NCBI RefSeq assembly: GCF_017876295.1
Contig: NZ_JAGINT010000001.1
Location: 3,658,001-3,722,000, forward strand
Direction: 5' to 3'
Source of the DNA: Kribbella aluminosa
Lineage (GTDB): Bacteria; Actinomycetota; Actinomycetes; Propionibacteriales; Kribbellaceae
Length of the DNA stretch: 64,000 nt
Shown: positions 25,847 through 34,990 of the stretch, piece by piece
How the letters are laid out: each line of letters starts with the position of its first letter
Position numbering within the stretch: position 1 is the first letter of the stretch
Notes under the pieces: generated by a model
The model's input: only the letters and a program-made list of their open reading frames with translations
Database searches by the model: none
Told to the model about the DNA's origin: nothing
Program-made: the position numbers and the translations under genes

Positions 25847-27439
25847 TCACTCGCGCCAACCCGTCAGGTCGAGAGCCTTCGCGGTGTCGACCCGGAAGCC
25901 TAGTTTGACGACGGACTCGGCGCCGGGTGCGAGGTCGAGTTTCCAGGTGAGGACGCCGAGGTCGGTGGTCTCGGCCGGCTGCGGGTCGGCGGTGACAGGC
26001 TTGACGGTGATCTCGTGGTCGCGGGCCACCGGGAGCTGGTCGAGGACCGTGATCCTGGCCTGCCGGGGCGTGTGGTTCTCGATGCGCGTCTCGTACTCGA
26101 CCTGCCGGCGGCGGGTCGAGCCGAGCGTCGCCTTGGAAGCTTCGCGGCGTACCAGCTTGCGCTCGACGCGGATGCGGTCGTCGAGGCCGAGCGCGAGTTC
26201 GACGTCCTCGCCCGGCGCCCACAGCGGCAGGGCTGCGGAGCCGACGAAGTCCGCTTCGTGGAAGACGGCGGCCTTGCCGGCCGGGAGCGTGTGGTCGGAC
26301 GAGTTCACCACGGTGGCGCGCAGATGGACGTCGGTGGAGCGGACCGGCGCGGTGATGTAGTCCAGGTCGGCGTCGAGGTCGATCGCGGCGATGGTCGCGC
26401 GGTGGCTCGCTCCGTCGGCCGGTACGGCGACGGGCCGCGGCGGGGTGTAGGTCGCCGCGGTCACGCCCTGCTCGACGGCCGCAGTGAGGTCCGCAAACGC
26501 AGACTGCTCCTGCACCCAGCCGGACATGTCCGCATCGGTAGCTGCGTTCTCGCGTCGATCGGCCTGCATACCGAAGCTCGCGACCGCACCCGGCGCGCGC
26601 GGCGCCGCGCGCACCGGCACCGGTGGGTGGAAGCGGTCGAGGTACCACGGGTCCAGCTCCGGCACCTTCGCGGTCACGGTCGGCCGGGCGGTCGACAGGC
26701 TGAGGTCGCACTCGGGCCAGTCTTCGCCGGTGTACTGCGTGATCAGCCCGTACCAGGTCAACGTCAGCCGATCGCCCTGCAGCCGGACGTCGTACGAGCA
26801 CGCCCACCCTGCCAGCGGAACGACGTACGACAGCTCGATCTGCACCTCCGCCTCGGCGGCCAGCTCCAGCGCGACGGCGGCGGCCTGCCGGTCCGGTGTG
26901 CGCTGCTCGCGCAGTGCCGCGAGTCGACGGTCCAGCGCCCCGAACCGCTGCTCGGCCTCGCGGCGTTGTGCGGCCAGCTCCCGGCGCTTCGCCCGTACGG
27001 CGGACAACCGGCCGGCCAGCGACTCCGTGAACCCGCCGAGCTCCGCGTCCGACTCGCCCGACGCCAGCGCCCGTGCGAAGCTGCCGCCGGCCCGCTTCGC
27101 GAGCTGCCCGAGGAACGTGTCCAGCTGCTCCTGGACGTCGTCCGCGTCCGCGAGCGCGGCCACCGCGTCCTGCGCCTCGTACCACGACCGCTCGACCTCC
27201 GCGACCGACTCGTCCGGCGCCTGTGGATGGTGCCGCGTGATCACGTCCACCCCGAGCACGGTCGCGGGGCCACGCCCGGACACCCGCACGCTGTCGGTCT
27301 CCAACGACAGCGGCAGCGGCTCGACGTACACGGTCCGGTCCCCGCCCGGCACGGTGATCACACCGCGCCGGGTGATCCGTGCGCGGTCCGGATAGACGGT
27401 CACCGCGACGATCGGAGCATCCACCACGAGTTCGCTCAT
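25847..27439 (-). CDS. MuiA-like DUF4139 protein
   Basis: 530 residues: N-terminal DUF4140-type domain (VTVYPDRARITRRGVITVPG), a central coiled coil rich in Arg, Glu and Ala (about 130-205), and a C-terminal DUF4139 beta domain (AGWACSYDVRL, LTWYGLITQYTGEDW, YETRIENHTPRQARI). This is the mucoidy inhibitor A family, whose biochemical role is unknown. No signal peptide. The ATG at 27439 fits the family start MSELVVDAPIVAVTVYPDRA. Confidence 0.87.
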   Translation of the reverse strand: MSELVVDAPIVAVTVYPDRARITRRGVITVPGGDRTVYVEPLPLSLETDSVRVSGRGPATVLGVDVITRHHPQAPDESVAEVERSWYEAQDAVAALADADDVQEQLDTFLGQLAKRAGGSFARALASGESDAELGGFTESLAGRLSAVRAKRRELAAQRREAEQRFGALDRRLAALREQRTPDRQAAAVALELAAEAEVQIELSYVVPLAGWACSYDVRLQGDRLTLTWYGLITQYTGEDWPECDLSLSTARPTVTAKVPELDPWYLDRFHPPVPVRAAPRAPGAVASFGMQADRRENAATDADMSGWVQEQSAFADLTAAVEQGVTAATYTPPRPVAVPADGASHRATIAAIDLDADLDYITAPVRSTDVHLRATVVNSSDHTLPAGKAAVFHEADFVGSAALPLWAPGEDVELALGLDDRIRVERKLVRREASKATLGSTRRRQVEYETRIENHTPRQARITVLDQLPVARDHEITVKPVTADPQPAETTDLGVLTWKLDLAPGAESVVKLGFRVDTAKALDLTGWRE

Positions 27440-27546
27440 ACCGCCGACAGTAGCCGCCGCCTGTGCGGCTCCAGTGCGACTCCGGTGCGGCTCATGGCCG
27501 ACCTCGGGTGCGCGGAGCGGCGGAGTTGGCGCATACTTGGACTCAA

Positions 27547-27774
27547 ATGGAGTCTTCACGCGGGACGACGCGTCGTCATCTGTCCACGAGTCCCTTCAAG
27601 CAGCGGGTGCCCTCCACGCCGAAGACGTTCGAGGTCGGCGACCGGGTCTCCCACGACAAGGAAGGCGTCGGCCGCATCACCGCGGTCGAGGGAGCCGAAG
27701 CCGTGGTCGTCGAGTTCGGCGACGGCCGCCTGCTACGAGTCCCGGCGCCTTTCCAGAAACTCCACGTCCTCTGA
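27547..27774 (+). CDS. Small Tudor/SH3-like basic protein
   Basis: 75 residues from the ATG at 27547. A basic N-terminal tail (SSRGTTRRHLSTSPFKQR) precedes one small beta-barrel: FEVGDRVSHDKEGVGRI, EAVVVEFGDGRLLRVPAPF and KLHVL. The GDRV-H-x-G-x-G pattern is that of CarD/PcrA C-terminal Tudor-type domains, which bind protein or nucleic acid. Single gene; function unassigned. Confidence 0.75.
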   Translation: MESSRGTTRRHLSTSPFKQRVPSTPKTFEVGDRVSHDKEGVGRITAVEGAEAVVVEFGDGRLLRVPAPFQKLHVL

Positions 27775-27956
27775 GTCCTCCTGGCCCTCCTGTCCTCTGA
27801 GTTCTCTGGCGAGGACGGGGACACGGAGGGCGACGACGTGGGGCACGGTGCGTCTGGACCCCGGCATGGTCGATGCTGTGTGCAACCGGTGGTTCGGGTC
27901 CGGCGGGTTGTCCGCGCGCACCTGATGCCCCTCGCGTCGCACTACCTGGAGGTCCT

Positions 27957-28370
27957 GTGTCGTCCAAGTCCCCGAATCCTCATCCGCGCCACCCGGCGGT
28001 GCTCGCCGTCGAAGCCAAGCGCGCGGCCGACGTGCAGTTGCGCATCGCGGACGCGATCACGGCGTTCGCCGGCTCGATGGGCTTCGTCTACGTGCATGTC
28101 GTGCTGTTCGCGGTCTGGATGCTGCTGGTCGAAAAGAACCCTTGGCCCACCCTGACCCTGGTCGTGTCGCTCGAGGCGATCTTCCTGTCCACCTTCGTCA
28201 TGATCGGCCAGAACCGGCAGTCGGCGTTCCAGCAGGCCAAGGCCGACCACGACTTCAACCAGTCGGAGCTGGAGCTCAAGACGAACACCCAGTTGACCCG
28301 CGAGATCCACGCCCTGACCACAGAGCTGCACCGCCGCGTCGTCGACCCGAACAGCCCTGGTCAGGGCTGA
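27957..28370 (+). CDS. DUF1003 membrane protein
   Basis: 137 residues from a GTG at 27957 behind the ribosome site TGGAGGTCC. Two membrane helices (GFVYVHVVLFAVWMLLV and LVVSLEAIFLSTFVMIG) are flanked by soluble helices; RIADAITAFAGSMGF and IGQNRQSAFQQAKADHDF are DUF1003 signatures. The family is often described as cyclic-nucleotide-binding-like membrane proteins without firm evidence. Its 3' end overlaps the secreted dimethylformamidase-like gene by 10 bases, convergent. Confidence 0.85.
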   Translation: MSSKSPNPHPRHPAVLAVEAKRAADVQLRIADAITAFAGSMGFVYVHVVLFAVWMLLVEKNPWPTLTLVVSLEAIFLSTFVMIGQNRQSAFQQAKADHDFNQSELELKTNTQLTREIHALTTELHRRVVDPNSPGQG

Positions 28371-30625
28371 GTCGAGGTTGCCAGCTTCTGCTTCGGAACC
28401 GCGACCCGGACCTTCGCGGCGGTGGTGTTCGCCGGGACGGTGATGGTGCCGCCCGACACCCATTCGGTGACGTTGGCGATCATCGTCGCGACCGCCTGCT
28501 GCGACGCGGCGTCCGGCTCCGGGACCGCCCAGTTCGACGGGCAACGCCGTACCAGGAAGCATCCGTACGCGAAGGTCGACGCGTTGAGGACCCGGGCACC
28601 GGACGGGGCCGTGTAGACGGTCGTGTCCATCGGGGCGGCGCGACCGTTCGTGTGACAGGTCGCGGTGCCGCTCACGAGCGTGGTCTGCCCGGGCTGCTTG
28701 TAGAGCCCTGGCCAGACGTTGTCGACCTCACCGGCGATGAACCCGGGCAGCTTGGTACCCATCGGCACGCCTTTGAACAGCCAGCTGCCCGTCGTGGTGA
28801 GTGTGCCGGCTGTCACCGCACACACGTAGTCCGCACCGAGCAGCGGCTGCGACGCGTACGCATCGCCCTGGTACCGCCAGGTCGTCGAGTTGTAGCCGTC
28901 GGTGTACCGGTCGATGTCCCACGACCGCCGGCTCTCGTCGGTGAACGTGATCAAGCGGTACGCCGTGTTCGCGCCGAGGTTCGCAATGTTCACGCCTTGT
29001 GCGATCGCCTGGCTGATCGCGGCCCGCATCCGCAGCGAGTAGTACTCGTCGTGGCCGGGCAGGAACAGCGTCCCAGCACGGCTCTTCAGCTGGCCGCCGT
29101 ACTGGTCGAGGTCGTTGTCGGTCCAGTACGTGACGTCCAGGCCCTTCGACTCGGCCCAGAACACCAGTCCCTGCTCCAGCGCCAGGTACTGCCCGGAGCC
29201 CTGGCCCTCGTCGTACGGACGGTCGAATGTCAGGCGGCCTGAGCCGGACGCGAGGCTCGTGTAGAAGCTCCTGCCGCCGAACCCGTTGTAGGCCTGCCAG
29301 GTCGCTGTCGCCTGCTGGATCAGGAGATCGTGCTTGGCGCCGGTGTCGTCCCGGACGGTCAGCGGTGCGTACGTCGCCTGCGTGCCGTCGCTGATCTTGA
29401 TCAGGTACGTGCCGGGCGTCCAGCTCTTGTCGACCGGAATGCTGAGCGTCTTGGTCCAGTTCGCCGCGGACACCATGTTGAGCGGCTTGCCGTCGGGCGT
29501 CGTACCGCCGATGGTCTCCTTCGGCTGCGTGACGGTCGGTACGTTGTCCTGCCGCCAGACTTCCCGCGCGCCGAGGCCGGCGTAGTACCCCATCCGGTAG
29601 GCGACGACGCTGACGTTGTTGCCACTCGAGACCTTGAGGTCCACGGTGTCGCCGCAGCTGGCCGAGACCTTCGTCAGGTACGCCGTAATCGTGCCGTTCA
29701 TGGCGGCCGGGATGACCCAGTCGCCGGTGCCGGGCTTGGCGTTCTCGGCGGTGGTGGTCGGCCAGGTCTGTGGGCAGCCGGTGGGGACGCCGGCGAATGC
29801 ATCCGCCGCGACGGCAGGCATGGCGGCCGGCGGTGCGATGAACGTCCGCGTGGTGGAGCCGGTCGTCAGTACGGTGCCGGTCGAGGTGGTCGCGGAGACG
29901 CTGAACGTCATCGTCCCGCCGTACCGCGACAGCTTCACTCCGTTGACCGGAATGCCCAGACGGGCACCGGCCGCGACGTTGAGCGGAGCCTTCGGCTTCC
30001 AGGTCGCGTAGCCGGCGCTGACGGTGAGCGTGCCGTTGATCGTCGTGTACGGGCCGGTCGCGTCGGTCGGCAGCTGCATACGGACCGCGGCCAGGGTTCC
30101 TGCGCTGGTGACGGTCGCCTGGTAGATCAGGTTCGTCGTCTGCGCGGGGATGGGGTTGGACGCGACGACCGCGACCTGTGGGGTGTAGCTGCGGAGAGGT
30201 TGCAGTACGCCGGCGCCGGACGTGATCACCTGGTTCGCCGTACCCATCGACTTGAAGCCGAGGGTCCACGGGCCGCCGGCCGGAAGCCGGATGCCGTACA
30301 TCGGGATCGCCAGGTGGGCGCCGACAGCCACGTTGGTGACCCGGGTCGGGCGCCAGCGCAGTACGGTCCGGGTCACCGAGCTGACGGTGCCGTTGATGGA
30401 CGTGATCCTGCCGGTGGTGCCGGCCGGGATCGCTACCGTGATCTCACGGATCGAGCCTGCCTTCAGCACGGTTGCGCGGTAGGTAAGCGTAGTGGTCCCG
30501 TTCGTTGCCTGCGCCGCGGTGACCGAGACACCGGCCGCGGCGGCGTCGGCCTTTCGGTCGACGAACACGAACGCGACGACGGCGAGCACGCAGGCAAGAG
30601 CTGCCACGAGCAGCTTGCGGAACAT
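28361..30625 (-). CDS. Secreted N,N-dimethylformamidase beta-subunit-like protein
   Basis: 754-residue exported protein. Signal peptide MFRKLLVAALACVLAVVAFVFV is followed by two tandem beta-sandwich domains of about 130 residues each (residues about 35-165 and 170-290; both contain ATV-AG-I/L and TING motifs), then a catalytic-type domain resembling the large subunit of N,N-dimethylformamidase: GYYAGLGAREVW, NGFGGRSFYTSL, TYWTDNDLDQYGG and LFLPGHDEYYSLRMR. The homologous domain is common in secreted actinobacterial proteins of unknown substrate, so hydrolysis of formamides should not be assumed. Start chosen at the signal peptide; a GGGGGGAAAC tract precedes it. Confidence 0.87.
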   Translation of the reverse strand: MFRKLLVAALACVLAVVAFVFVDRKADAAAAGVSVTAAQATNGTTTLTYRATVLKAGSIREITVAIPAGTTGRITSINGTVSSVTRTVLRWRPTRVTNVAVGAHLAIPMYGIRLPAGGPWTLGFKSMGTANQVITSGAGVLQPLRSYTPQVAVVASNPIPAQTTNLIYQATVTSAGTLAAVRMQLPTDATGPYTTINGTLTVSAGYATWKPKAPLNVAAGARLGIPVNGVKLSRYGGTMTFSVSATTSTGTVLTTGSTTRTFIAPPAAMPAVAADAFAGVPTGCPQTWPTTTAENAKPGTGDWVIPAAMNGTITAYLTKVSASCGDTVDLKVSSGNNVSVVAYRMGYYAGLGAREVWRQDNVPTVTQPKETIGGTTPDGKPLNMVSAANWTKTLSIPVDKSWTPGTYLIKISDGTQATYAPLTVRDDTGAKHDLLIQQATATWQAYNGFGGRSFYTSLASGSGRLTFDRPYDEGQGSGQYLALEQGLVFWAESKGLDVTYWTDNDLDQYGGQLKSRAGTLFLPGHDEYYSLRMRAAISQAIAQGVNIANLGANTAYRLITFTDESRRSWDIDRYTDGYNSTTWRYQGDAYASQPLLGADYVCAVTAGTLTTTGSWLFKGVPMGTKLPGFIAGEVDNVWPGLYKQPGQTTLVSGTATCHTNGRAAPMDTTVYTAPSGARVLNASTFAYGCFLVRRCPSNWAVPEPDAASQQAVATMIANVTEWVSGGTITVPANTTAAKVRVAVPKQKLATSTQP

Positions 30626-31638
30626 GTGTTTCCCCCCAGGGAAGGACGGACGGCGGTTTCCCCCTGGGCGGAACAGTAGGTAATGAACTGTCGTTTGGAC
30701 CGTTTCGTTGCCAACCAGAAACCTAAACGGTCCAGACCGCAACAGACCGTACTGACGCCACTCCAGAGCGCGCAGGAATCCCCAACGCTGCAAGGAGTTT
30801 CAGCAGTTCCGATACTCCCCAAGACCGATAACCCCGCCCGCACTCAGGCGCCGGCTATGCGCGATAGGGGACTGCCGCGACGGCCGCATCGACGTACGCC
30901 TGGAGGTACTCCGCGACGTACGAGTGGTGGTGCTCCGCGGGTACGGCCGATGGTGCTGGGCGGGGTACGGCTGATGGTGCTCCACGACGTACGACCTGGG
31001 TCCGTCGGCGACCGGATCCCAGGCCGGCCTCCAGTCCGGTGGCTTAGCCGTCGGCGTGGGGACAACGCAGCCAGCCGTCGCCCAAGCTGCCCGCCCCGTT
31101 CAAACGCCGCCGCCGAGCCAGATCGGTCGTATGTCGTCCAGTACGCAAGCCGTCGCCCCACCCGGCACCCTCGGACACCGCTGCGGTGGCGCGGTGATGA
31201 TGGGCGGGATCACGCTCGGTCCGGTGCTCCGGCCAAACCAGCCCGGAAGCCGGCACTGACGCCGATAACCGGTCGCCGAATAGCACATACAGCAACGCGA
31301 GCCTGTGCTCGGCCTCACCCTGGCAGGTCTCCGGCGTCCGCGAGATCGGCACGTGGACGCCCCTCGCGCCGTCAGCGTCGCCGCAGCGACTGCTACTCGG
31401 CCCGTCCCGCGATCCCGCTGTTCCTCAAGCAGCCACGACCCCCGGGGATAGTCGATCGCGGATTCACCGAAGGCCGATGTGATGGTTTCCCTTGTGAATA
31501 AGGCGATTCGCGGCGCTGGCAGTTTGTAGCTGACGCGGCCAGATCGGGCGCAGCAGGTATGAGGGATCATCGTTATCTGGAGTGTCGTTGATGGTCCGAA
31601 GCAGTGTTGTCGGTCGAGGTCGCTTACAGTCCCCTGTC
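30626..31638. other. One kilobase without an intact gene; decayed minus-strand coding traces
   Basis: No complete gene is convincing. On the minus strand, two stretches look like former coding sequence. Around 31352-31100 a frame runs VPISRTPETCQGEAEHRLAL and LYVLFGDRLSA, then shifts to a frame ending ACVLDDIRPIWLGGGV. Around 31099-30855 a frame reads PTAKPPDWRPAWDPVADGPR and YVVEHHQPYPAQHHRPYP, then shifts to one ending HSYVAEYLQAYVDAAVAAV and a stop at 30855. Composition of these pieces is protein-like but no family is recognised. The first 110 bases are the promoter region of the secreted protein gene. Confidence 0.35.
30696..30734. promoter_or_regulatory. 10-bp inverted repeat upstream of the secreted protein gene
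   Basis: TGGACCGTTT (30696-30705) and AAACGGTCCA (30725-30734) are perfect inverted copies separated by 19 bases, 70-110 bases upstream of the start at 30625. Either an operator pair or a hairpin in the leader. Confidence 0.45.
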
Positions 31639-32049
31639 ATGCAAACCTGCGAATGTGGCGCCTCAGAGGGCTCGCTCGGTCTATGCATCGACTACTACCA
31701 TGCGATTTTGGCCGAGGAGCAGGGCGATCCCGAGATGTATCGGCTTCACGCACCGGTCGTCTGTACGTATTTCCTGCAACACCCCGATCGCGCAGCCAGT
31801 AAGTATCTGGACGGCCAGTTCCGGCAACTCCAACTACTCCTCGATCGCGGCCTTGACGCGCTATTGAAGGTTGCATCGCACCAAGTCGCGCGTAATCGAG
31901 CGGGATCCAGCTACGATCTGGCACCGCTCGCGCCCTATCGGCCGTTGCCGACAAGCGGTCATCCAACCGGGTTCCGCTCTGGCTTCCCGGACCTGCCCTG
32001 TCCGGGCGGGAGCTTCGTTGCTAACGGCCACGCGCATACCACGGACTAA
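31639..32049 (+). CDS. DUF5946-like protein
   Basis: 136 residues from the ATG at 31639. MQTCECGASEGSLGLCIDYY, then YHAILAEEQGDPEMYRLHAP, VCTYFLQHPDRAASKYLDGQ and FRQLQLLLDRGLDALLKVAS. The N-terminal cysteines, the Y-RLH-x6-Y-x-LQHP block and the short length agree with DUF5946, an uncharacterised actinobacterial family. The C-terminal part after residue 95 is proline-rich and atypical. It stands alone in a decayed region with lower GC than its neighbours; function unknown. Confidence 0.65.
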   Translation: MQTCECGASEGSLGLCIDYYHAILAEEQGDPEMYRLHAPVVCTYFLQHPDRAASKYLDGQFRQLQLLLDRGLDALLKVASHQVARNRAGSSYDLAPLAPYRPLPTSGHPTGFRSGFPDLPCPGGSFVANGHAHTTD

Positions 32050-32610
32050 TCCTGGCGCTCGCTGGCGTCACGGTCACGGCCTGGCTCGAAGTCAGCGGCT
32101 GATCAACCAGGTCAGATCGCCACATCGAGGTTCGTCGGCACGTCACCTGCTGACCGCGTCCCCGTCGCACACCGTCCACGCCGTCCACGATGCAACTCCC
32201 AGGGCGCCCTGAGAGCGTGTGATGTCTCAGGACTTCGGCGACGGTCGGGGTTTGTTGGTGTGAGGTCCGGGTGGCCTGGCGTTGCCGACGTGGGTTGGAC
32301 GACATCTACAAACCCAGCGCCCCGACCAATGCCTGCCCGGCCGCGTCACACGCGCGGACGGAGCGTGCGCCGGATCGACTACAAGACCCTCGAATGGACC
32401 ACACCCCGCGGATTCACCTTCCAGGTCGTCCCCACCGGCACCCACCGAGTTCCTCGCGCGGATGGTTCCTCGGATGAGCCTGACCTTGGCTTAGGACTGG
32501 TTGTCTGATGAGGCGGTCGCGGGCCGGAACTACCTTCGCGGACAGCAGCACCACGGCGGCCCTTGCATTACAGCGAGGAGCTGTCGGTGGTCGCCCTCAT
32601 ACTCGGATGT
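32050..32610. other. Intergenic stretch with a probable HNH-protein C-terminal remnant
   Basis: No complete gene. On the plus strand 32368-32508 a frame reads RRIDYKTLEWTTPRGFTFQV then VPTGTHRVPRADG before a stop; the W-T-T/S-P-x-G-F/H-x-Y/F-x-V-x-P pattern resembles the extreme C-terminus of DUF222-HNH nuclease proteins, so this may be the tail of a deleted copy. The rest shows nothing recognisable. Confidence 0.3.
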
Positions 32611-33153
32611 ATGAAGGATCCGCTCAGTCGTGTCATCGTCTGGTCGCTGACCTTGTTTGCGGTGCTTGCGACAGGTGCGGCCGCGCTTGCGACGACCCAG
32701 GCCTGGGCGTCGCGCCATCGGCCGGACAGTCCTCCGCCGGTGTCAAAGGCTGAGGTTGTCAGCGTGCAGCGGTACGCCGGTGCGCCGCCGGTGATTCTGG
32801 TCGTCGGGCCAACCGGTTCGGACGTCGAGGTCGGCGGAACGCAAGACCTGAATCAGCCGTACCCGCTGGAAGGTGACTACATGGACGTGGTCTTCCTCGG
32901 CTCAGGCGCCGCGGTCGTCCCGGCCGCCGGGCGGCACGATCACACCGGGTCCAGCACGATCCTGATGGTGGGGATCTGGCTGGGTTGGTGCGTGGTGATC
33001 GGGGGCTGCCTGCTGGCTGGGCGTTATCTCCGCGACGCCGGCAGGCCATGGTGGCCGCAGAGGCCCGCGCTGCGCTCGGCTAGGGCGCAGGGCGCCGTCA
33101 CGAAGCTCCACCAGCGGGAGGATCGTGCCGGGATACCTCGTGCTCGCAGGTAG
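32611..33153 (+). CDS. Two-helix membrane protein, unassigned
   Basis: About 180 residues from the ATG at 32611. One membrane helix near the N-terminus (VIVWSLTLFAVLATGAAAL), an extracytoplasmic segment of about 80 residues containing VILVVGPTGSDVEVGGTQDL and PLEGDYMDVVFLG, a second helix (STILMVGIWLGWCVVIGGCL) and a basic cytoplasmic tail. The arrangement is like DUF3592-type proteins but similarity is weak. Downstream gene is convergent. Function unknown. Confidence 0.55.
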   Translation: MKDPLSRVIVWSLTLFAVLATGAAALATTQAWASRHRPDSPPPVSKAEVVSVQRYAGAPPVILVVGPTGSDVEVGGTQDLNQPYPLEGDYMDVVFLGSGAAVVPAAGRHDHTGSSTILMVGIWLGWCVVIGGCLLAGRYLRDAGRPWWPQRPALRSARAQGAVTKLHQREDRAGIPRARR

Positions 33154-33208
33154 CCATCGCACGGACGCACACCGCACGGACGCACATCGGGCGGACGAGC
33201 AGTTGGTG

Positions 33209-34141
33209 TCAGGCGGCTGTGGGTACTGCTCCGAGCCGCTCCAGCGCGTCGATGAGCGGGGCGACGTCGTGGACATGAAACGTTCCGGTGCTGTAGTCGG
33301 TGACCTGGTGCCATTGGTCGCCGATGACGTAATACACGTGCGGGCTCACAGCACCAGGGCTGGTATTGAAGAATTCGGCGGCACACGCGGCGAGCATGCC
33401 CAACGCATTGAGCGCCGTCGCGTCGCGCAGCACGTGGACGAGCATCTTGTCACGAGACGGAAGGGCGACAAGGCAGCCGGATGGAGGATTCTCGACGTGC
33501 AGTGAGTCGCGCAGCACCGTGTCGAAGACGAGTGCCCTGGACGCGGTGAACATGCCACCCGTGAGAATGCTCAGCTCGGCACCGCCGAGCCGGAGAGTCT
33601 CGACCTCGTCGTGGAGGCGGCGTAGATTCGCCAGGCCGATCCGGGTGGCCTCCGCCAACGACACTCCGAGCCTGTCGACATCGAAGTACATCGCGACAGC
33701 GCGACCTGCGTACACGGCGGGCGCCGTGACCAGGCCGGGCACGAACTCCGGTGCGTCCTGGACCATGCCGGGATCGTGGGCGGCCGCGCAGACGAGTCTG
33801 AGGTAGAGCTGGTTCTCCAGGTCGTCCGGTGGGGTCAGCAGTTGGTCGATCATCGGCATCTGGTCGAAGTGATCGCTGACCTCGGCGTGCCACTGCTGTC
33901 GTGGTAGGCCTGCGACCTTGAGCGCAAGGTTCCCCAGGCCGGCGGTGGGCCCGTCGCCGGCCGGCACGAGAGACCCAGCGCCGTCGTACCGCATCGCGAT
34001 GCCGCGCCTCGCAACTGCTGCTTCCGCGAGGCGCACCAACCGGGCAGCCTGCTGGACCGTGAGCGGCTTGAGCACCGGATCCGGCCGCTGGTCGTCCGTT
34101 GCCTGGCGCCCGCCGTGTGAACGGTTGTTTCTGATAGTCAT
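33209..34141 (-). CDS. Uncharacterised protein with DUF1444-like layout
   Basis: 310 residues, soluble. The ATG at 34141 is fixed by a very good ribosome site, AAGGAGG, seven bases upstream. Features: LKPLTVQQAARLVRLAEAAV, AVYAGRAVAMYFDVDRLGVS, IGLANLRRLHDEVETLRLGG, CLVALPSRDKMLVHVLRD and VYYVIGDQWHQVTDYSTGTF. The D-x-x-D/E then NLRRL then SRD order resembles DUF1444 proteins, but this is a weak similarity from memory. Stands alone; no partner genes. Confidence 0.6.
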   Translation of the reverse strand: MTIRNNRSHGGRQATDDQRPDPVLKPLTVQQAARLVRLAEAAVARRGIAMRYDGAGSLVPAGDGPTAGLGNLALKVAGLPRQQWHAEVSDHFDQMPMIDQLLTPPDDLENQLYLRLVCAAAHDPGMVQDAPEFVPGLVTAPAVYAGRAVAMYFDVDRLGVSLAEATRIGLANLRRLHDEVETLRLGGAELSILTGGMFTASRALVFDTVLRDSLHVENPPSGCLVALPSRDKMLVHVLRDATALNALGMLAACAAEFFNTSPGAVSPHVYYVIGDQWHQVTDYSTGTFHVHDVAPLIDALERLGAVPTAA

Positions 34142-34592
34142 CGAATCCTCCTTGCCCAAGAACGTACGGCGAGCGAGCCGGGGGCGGCGGATGATTTTGC
34201 GATCTGTGGATAAGTCGGGCGGGCCGCAGACTTCGTGGAGCGTTACAACCTCGAGGGGCGACAGCGACGAGGCTCCGCCCGCGTGACGATCGTTCTCCGC
34301 GACCCCCTGTAGCTCACGCCGGACGGCCGGAATCCGCTGTGGGTCTCGGCCGTCACACGGTGGTCAGGTCGGTCAGGTCGTTCAGCAGCCACCGATCGCC
34401 CTGCCGCTGAACTTCGCCTGTAACCGGATCCGATTCACCGACGCCGGCTGAGAGCGAGCGGAAAGCGGGGGAAGAGCGGCGGGAGAGTGCGGAGGGTGAC
34501 GCTGAGCGTGTCTTCTCCCGTGGATGGTCCTCGGGACGTAGGAGGGGAGTTACGAATACGCTTCAGCCTGCGCAAGCCGAGCAAGCCGCTGG
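34142..34592. other. Gap with a C-terminal gene stump and a DnaA-box-like sequence
   Basis: TGTGGATAA, the reverse complement of the DnaA box TTATCCACA, is at 34205-34213. On the minus strand 34455-34353 a frame reads SAGVGESDPVTGEVQRQGDR then WLLNDLTDLTTV and a stop; the QRQGDRWLLNDLTDLT part looks like the last strand of an NTF2-like or lipoprotein domain whose 5' part is missing. Nothing else is recognisable. Confidence 0.3.
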
Positions 34593-34794
34593 CGGCGACC
34601 GCACCCTTCTACAGCTACGGCGTGCACAAGATCTACGACCAGTACGGCATGCACCGGGTGTTCGACAACCAGTACGGCGGCGCCGGATCCTGGATCTGAA
34701 AGGGCGCCGACGGTACCGGCTGTGCCTGGTACAACGCGCAGTACGCCTACAAGGACTACGACCTGACCCCGATCAACTCGGTGAAGTTCGTCAA
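34593..34794 (+). pseudogene. Remnant of small secreted protein, TGA in mid-frame
   Basis: The frame reads KPLAATAPFYSYGVHKIYDQ, YGMHRVFDNQYGGAGSWI, a TGA at 34697-34699, then KGADGTGCAWYNAQYAYKDY and DLTPINSVKFVKG. Coding character is continuous across the stop, and a later Cys (GTGCAW) suggests that the stop replaced a partner cysteine codon (TGC or TGT). The signal peptide is missing and the 3' end runs into unrelated sequence, so this is a dead gene. Related small secreted actinobacterial proteins are of unknown function. Confidence 0.5.
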
Positions 34795-34803
34795 GGGCTC
34801 TCA

Positions 34804-34990
34804 GGGGGTCGGGGCGCCCGCCGCATCGAGCTTGGACGGTTGTCGGCGGACGACGCGGTCCGCCTGCTGGCGTCGATCCTTGGCGTCAAACGCGCGAACC
34901 CCGAGGCGACCGCCGAGCTGGCCGAGGCGTGCGGCTTCCTGCCGCTGGCGCTCCGGCAGGCCGGGGCCAACTGCACGAACCAGCCTTATC
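34804..34990 (+). pseudogene. Remnant of NB-ARC/AfsR-like regulator ATPase domain
   Basis: The frame reads ARRIELGRLSADDAVRLLAS, ILGVKRANPEATAELAEACG, FLPLALRQAGAN. This is the GLPLAL region of the STAND ATPase module in SARP/AfsR-type regulators, which follows the nucleotide-binding site in an intact protein. Everything before and after is absent. It abuts the remnant at 34593-34794 directly, so a deletion joined two dead genes. Described here as a fragment only. Confidence 0.6.

Noticed and set aside
30683-31501. Arg/Pro-rich 272-residue plus-strand protein
   Set aside because: Composition is typical of a shadow frame, and protein-like traces lie on the opposite strand.
32215-32300. End of an insertion sequence around GAGAGCGTGTGATG
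   Set aside because: No transposase frame, no matching inverted end and no target duplication could be found.
34593-34794. Selenoprotein gene
   Set aside because: The gene lacks a signal peptide and a proper 3' end; a nonsense mutation in a decayed gene is simpler.
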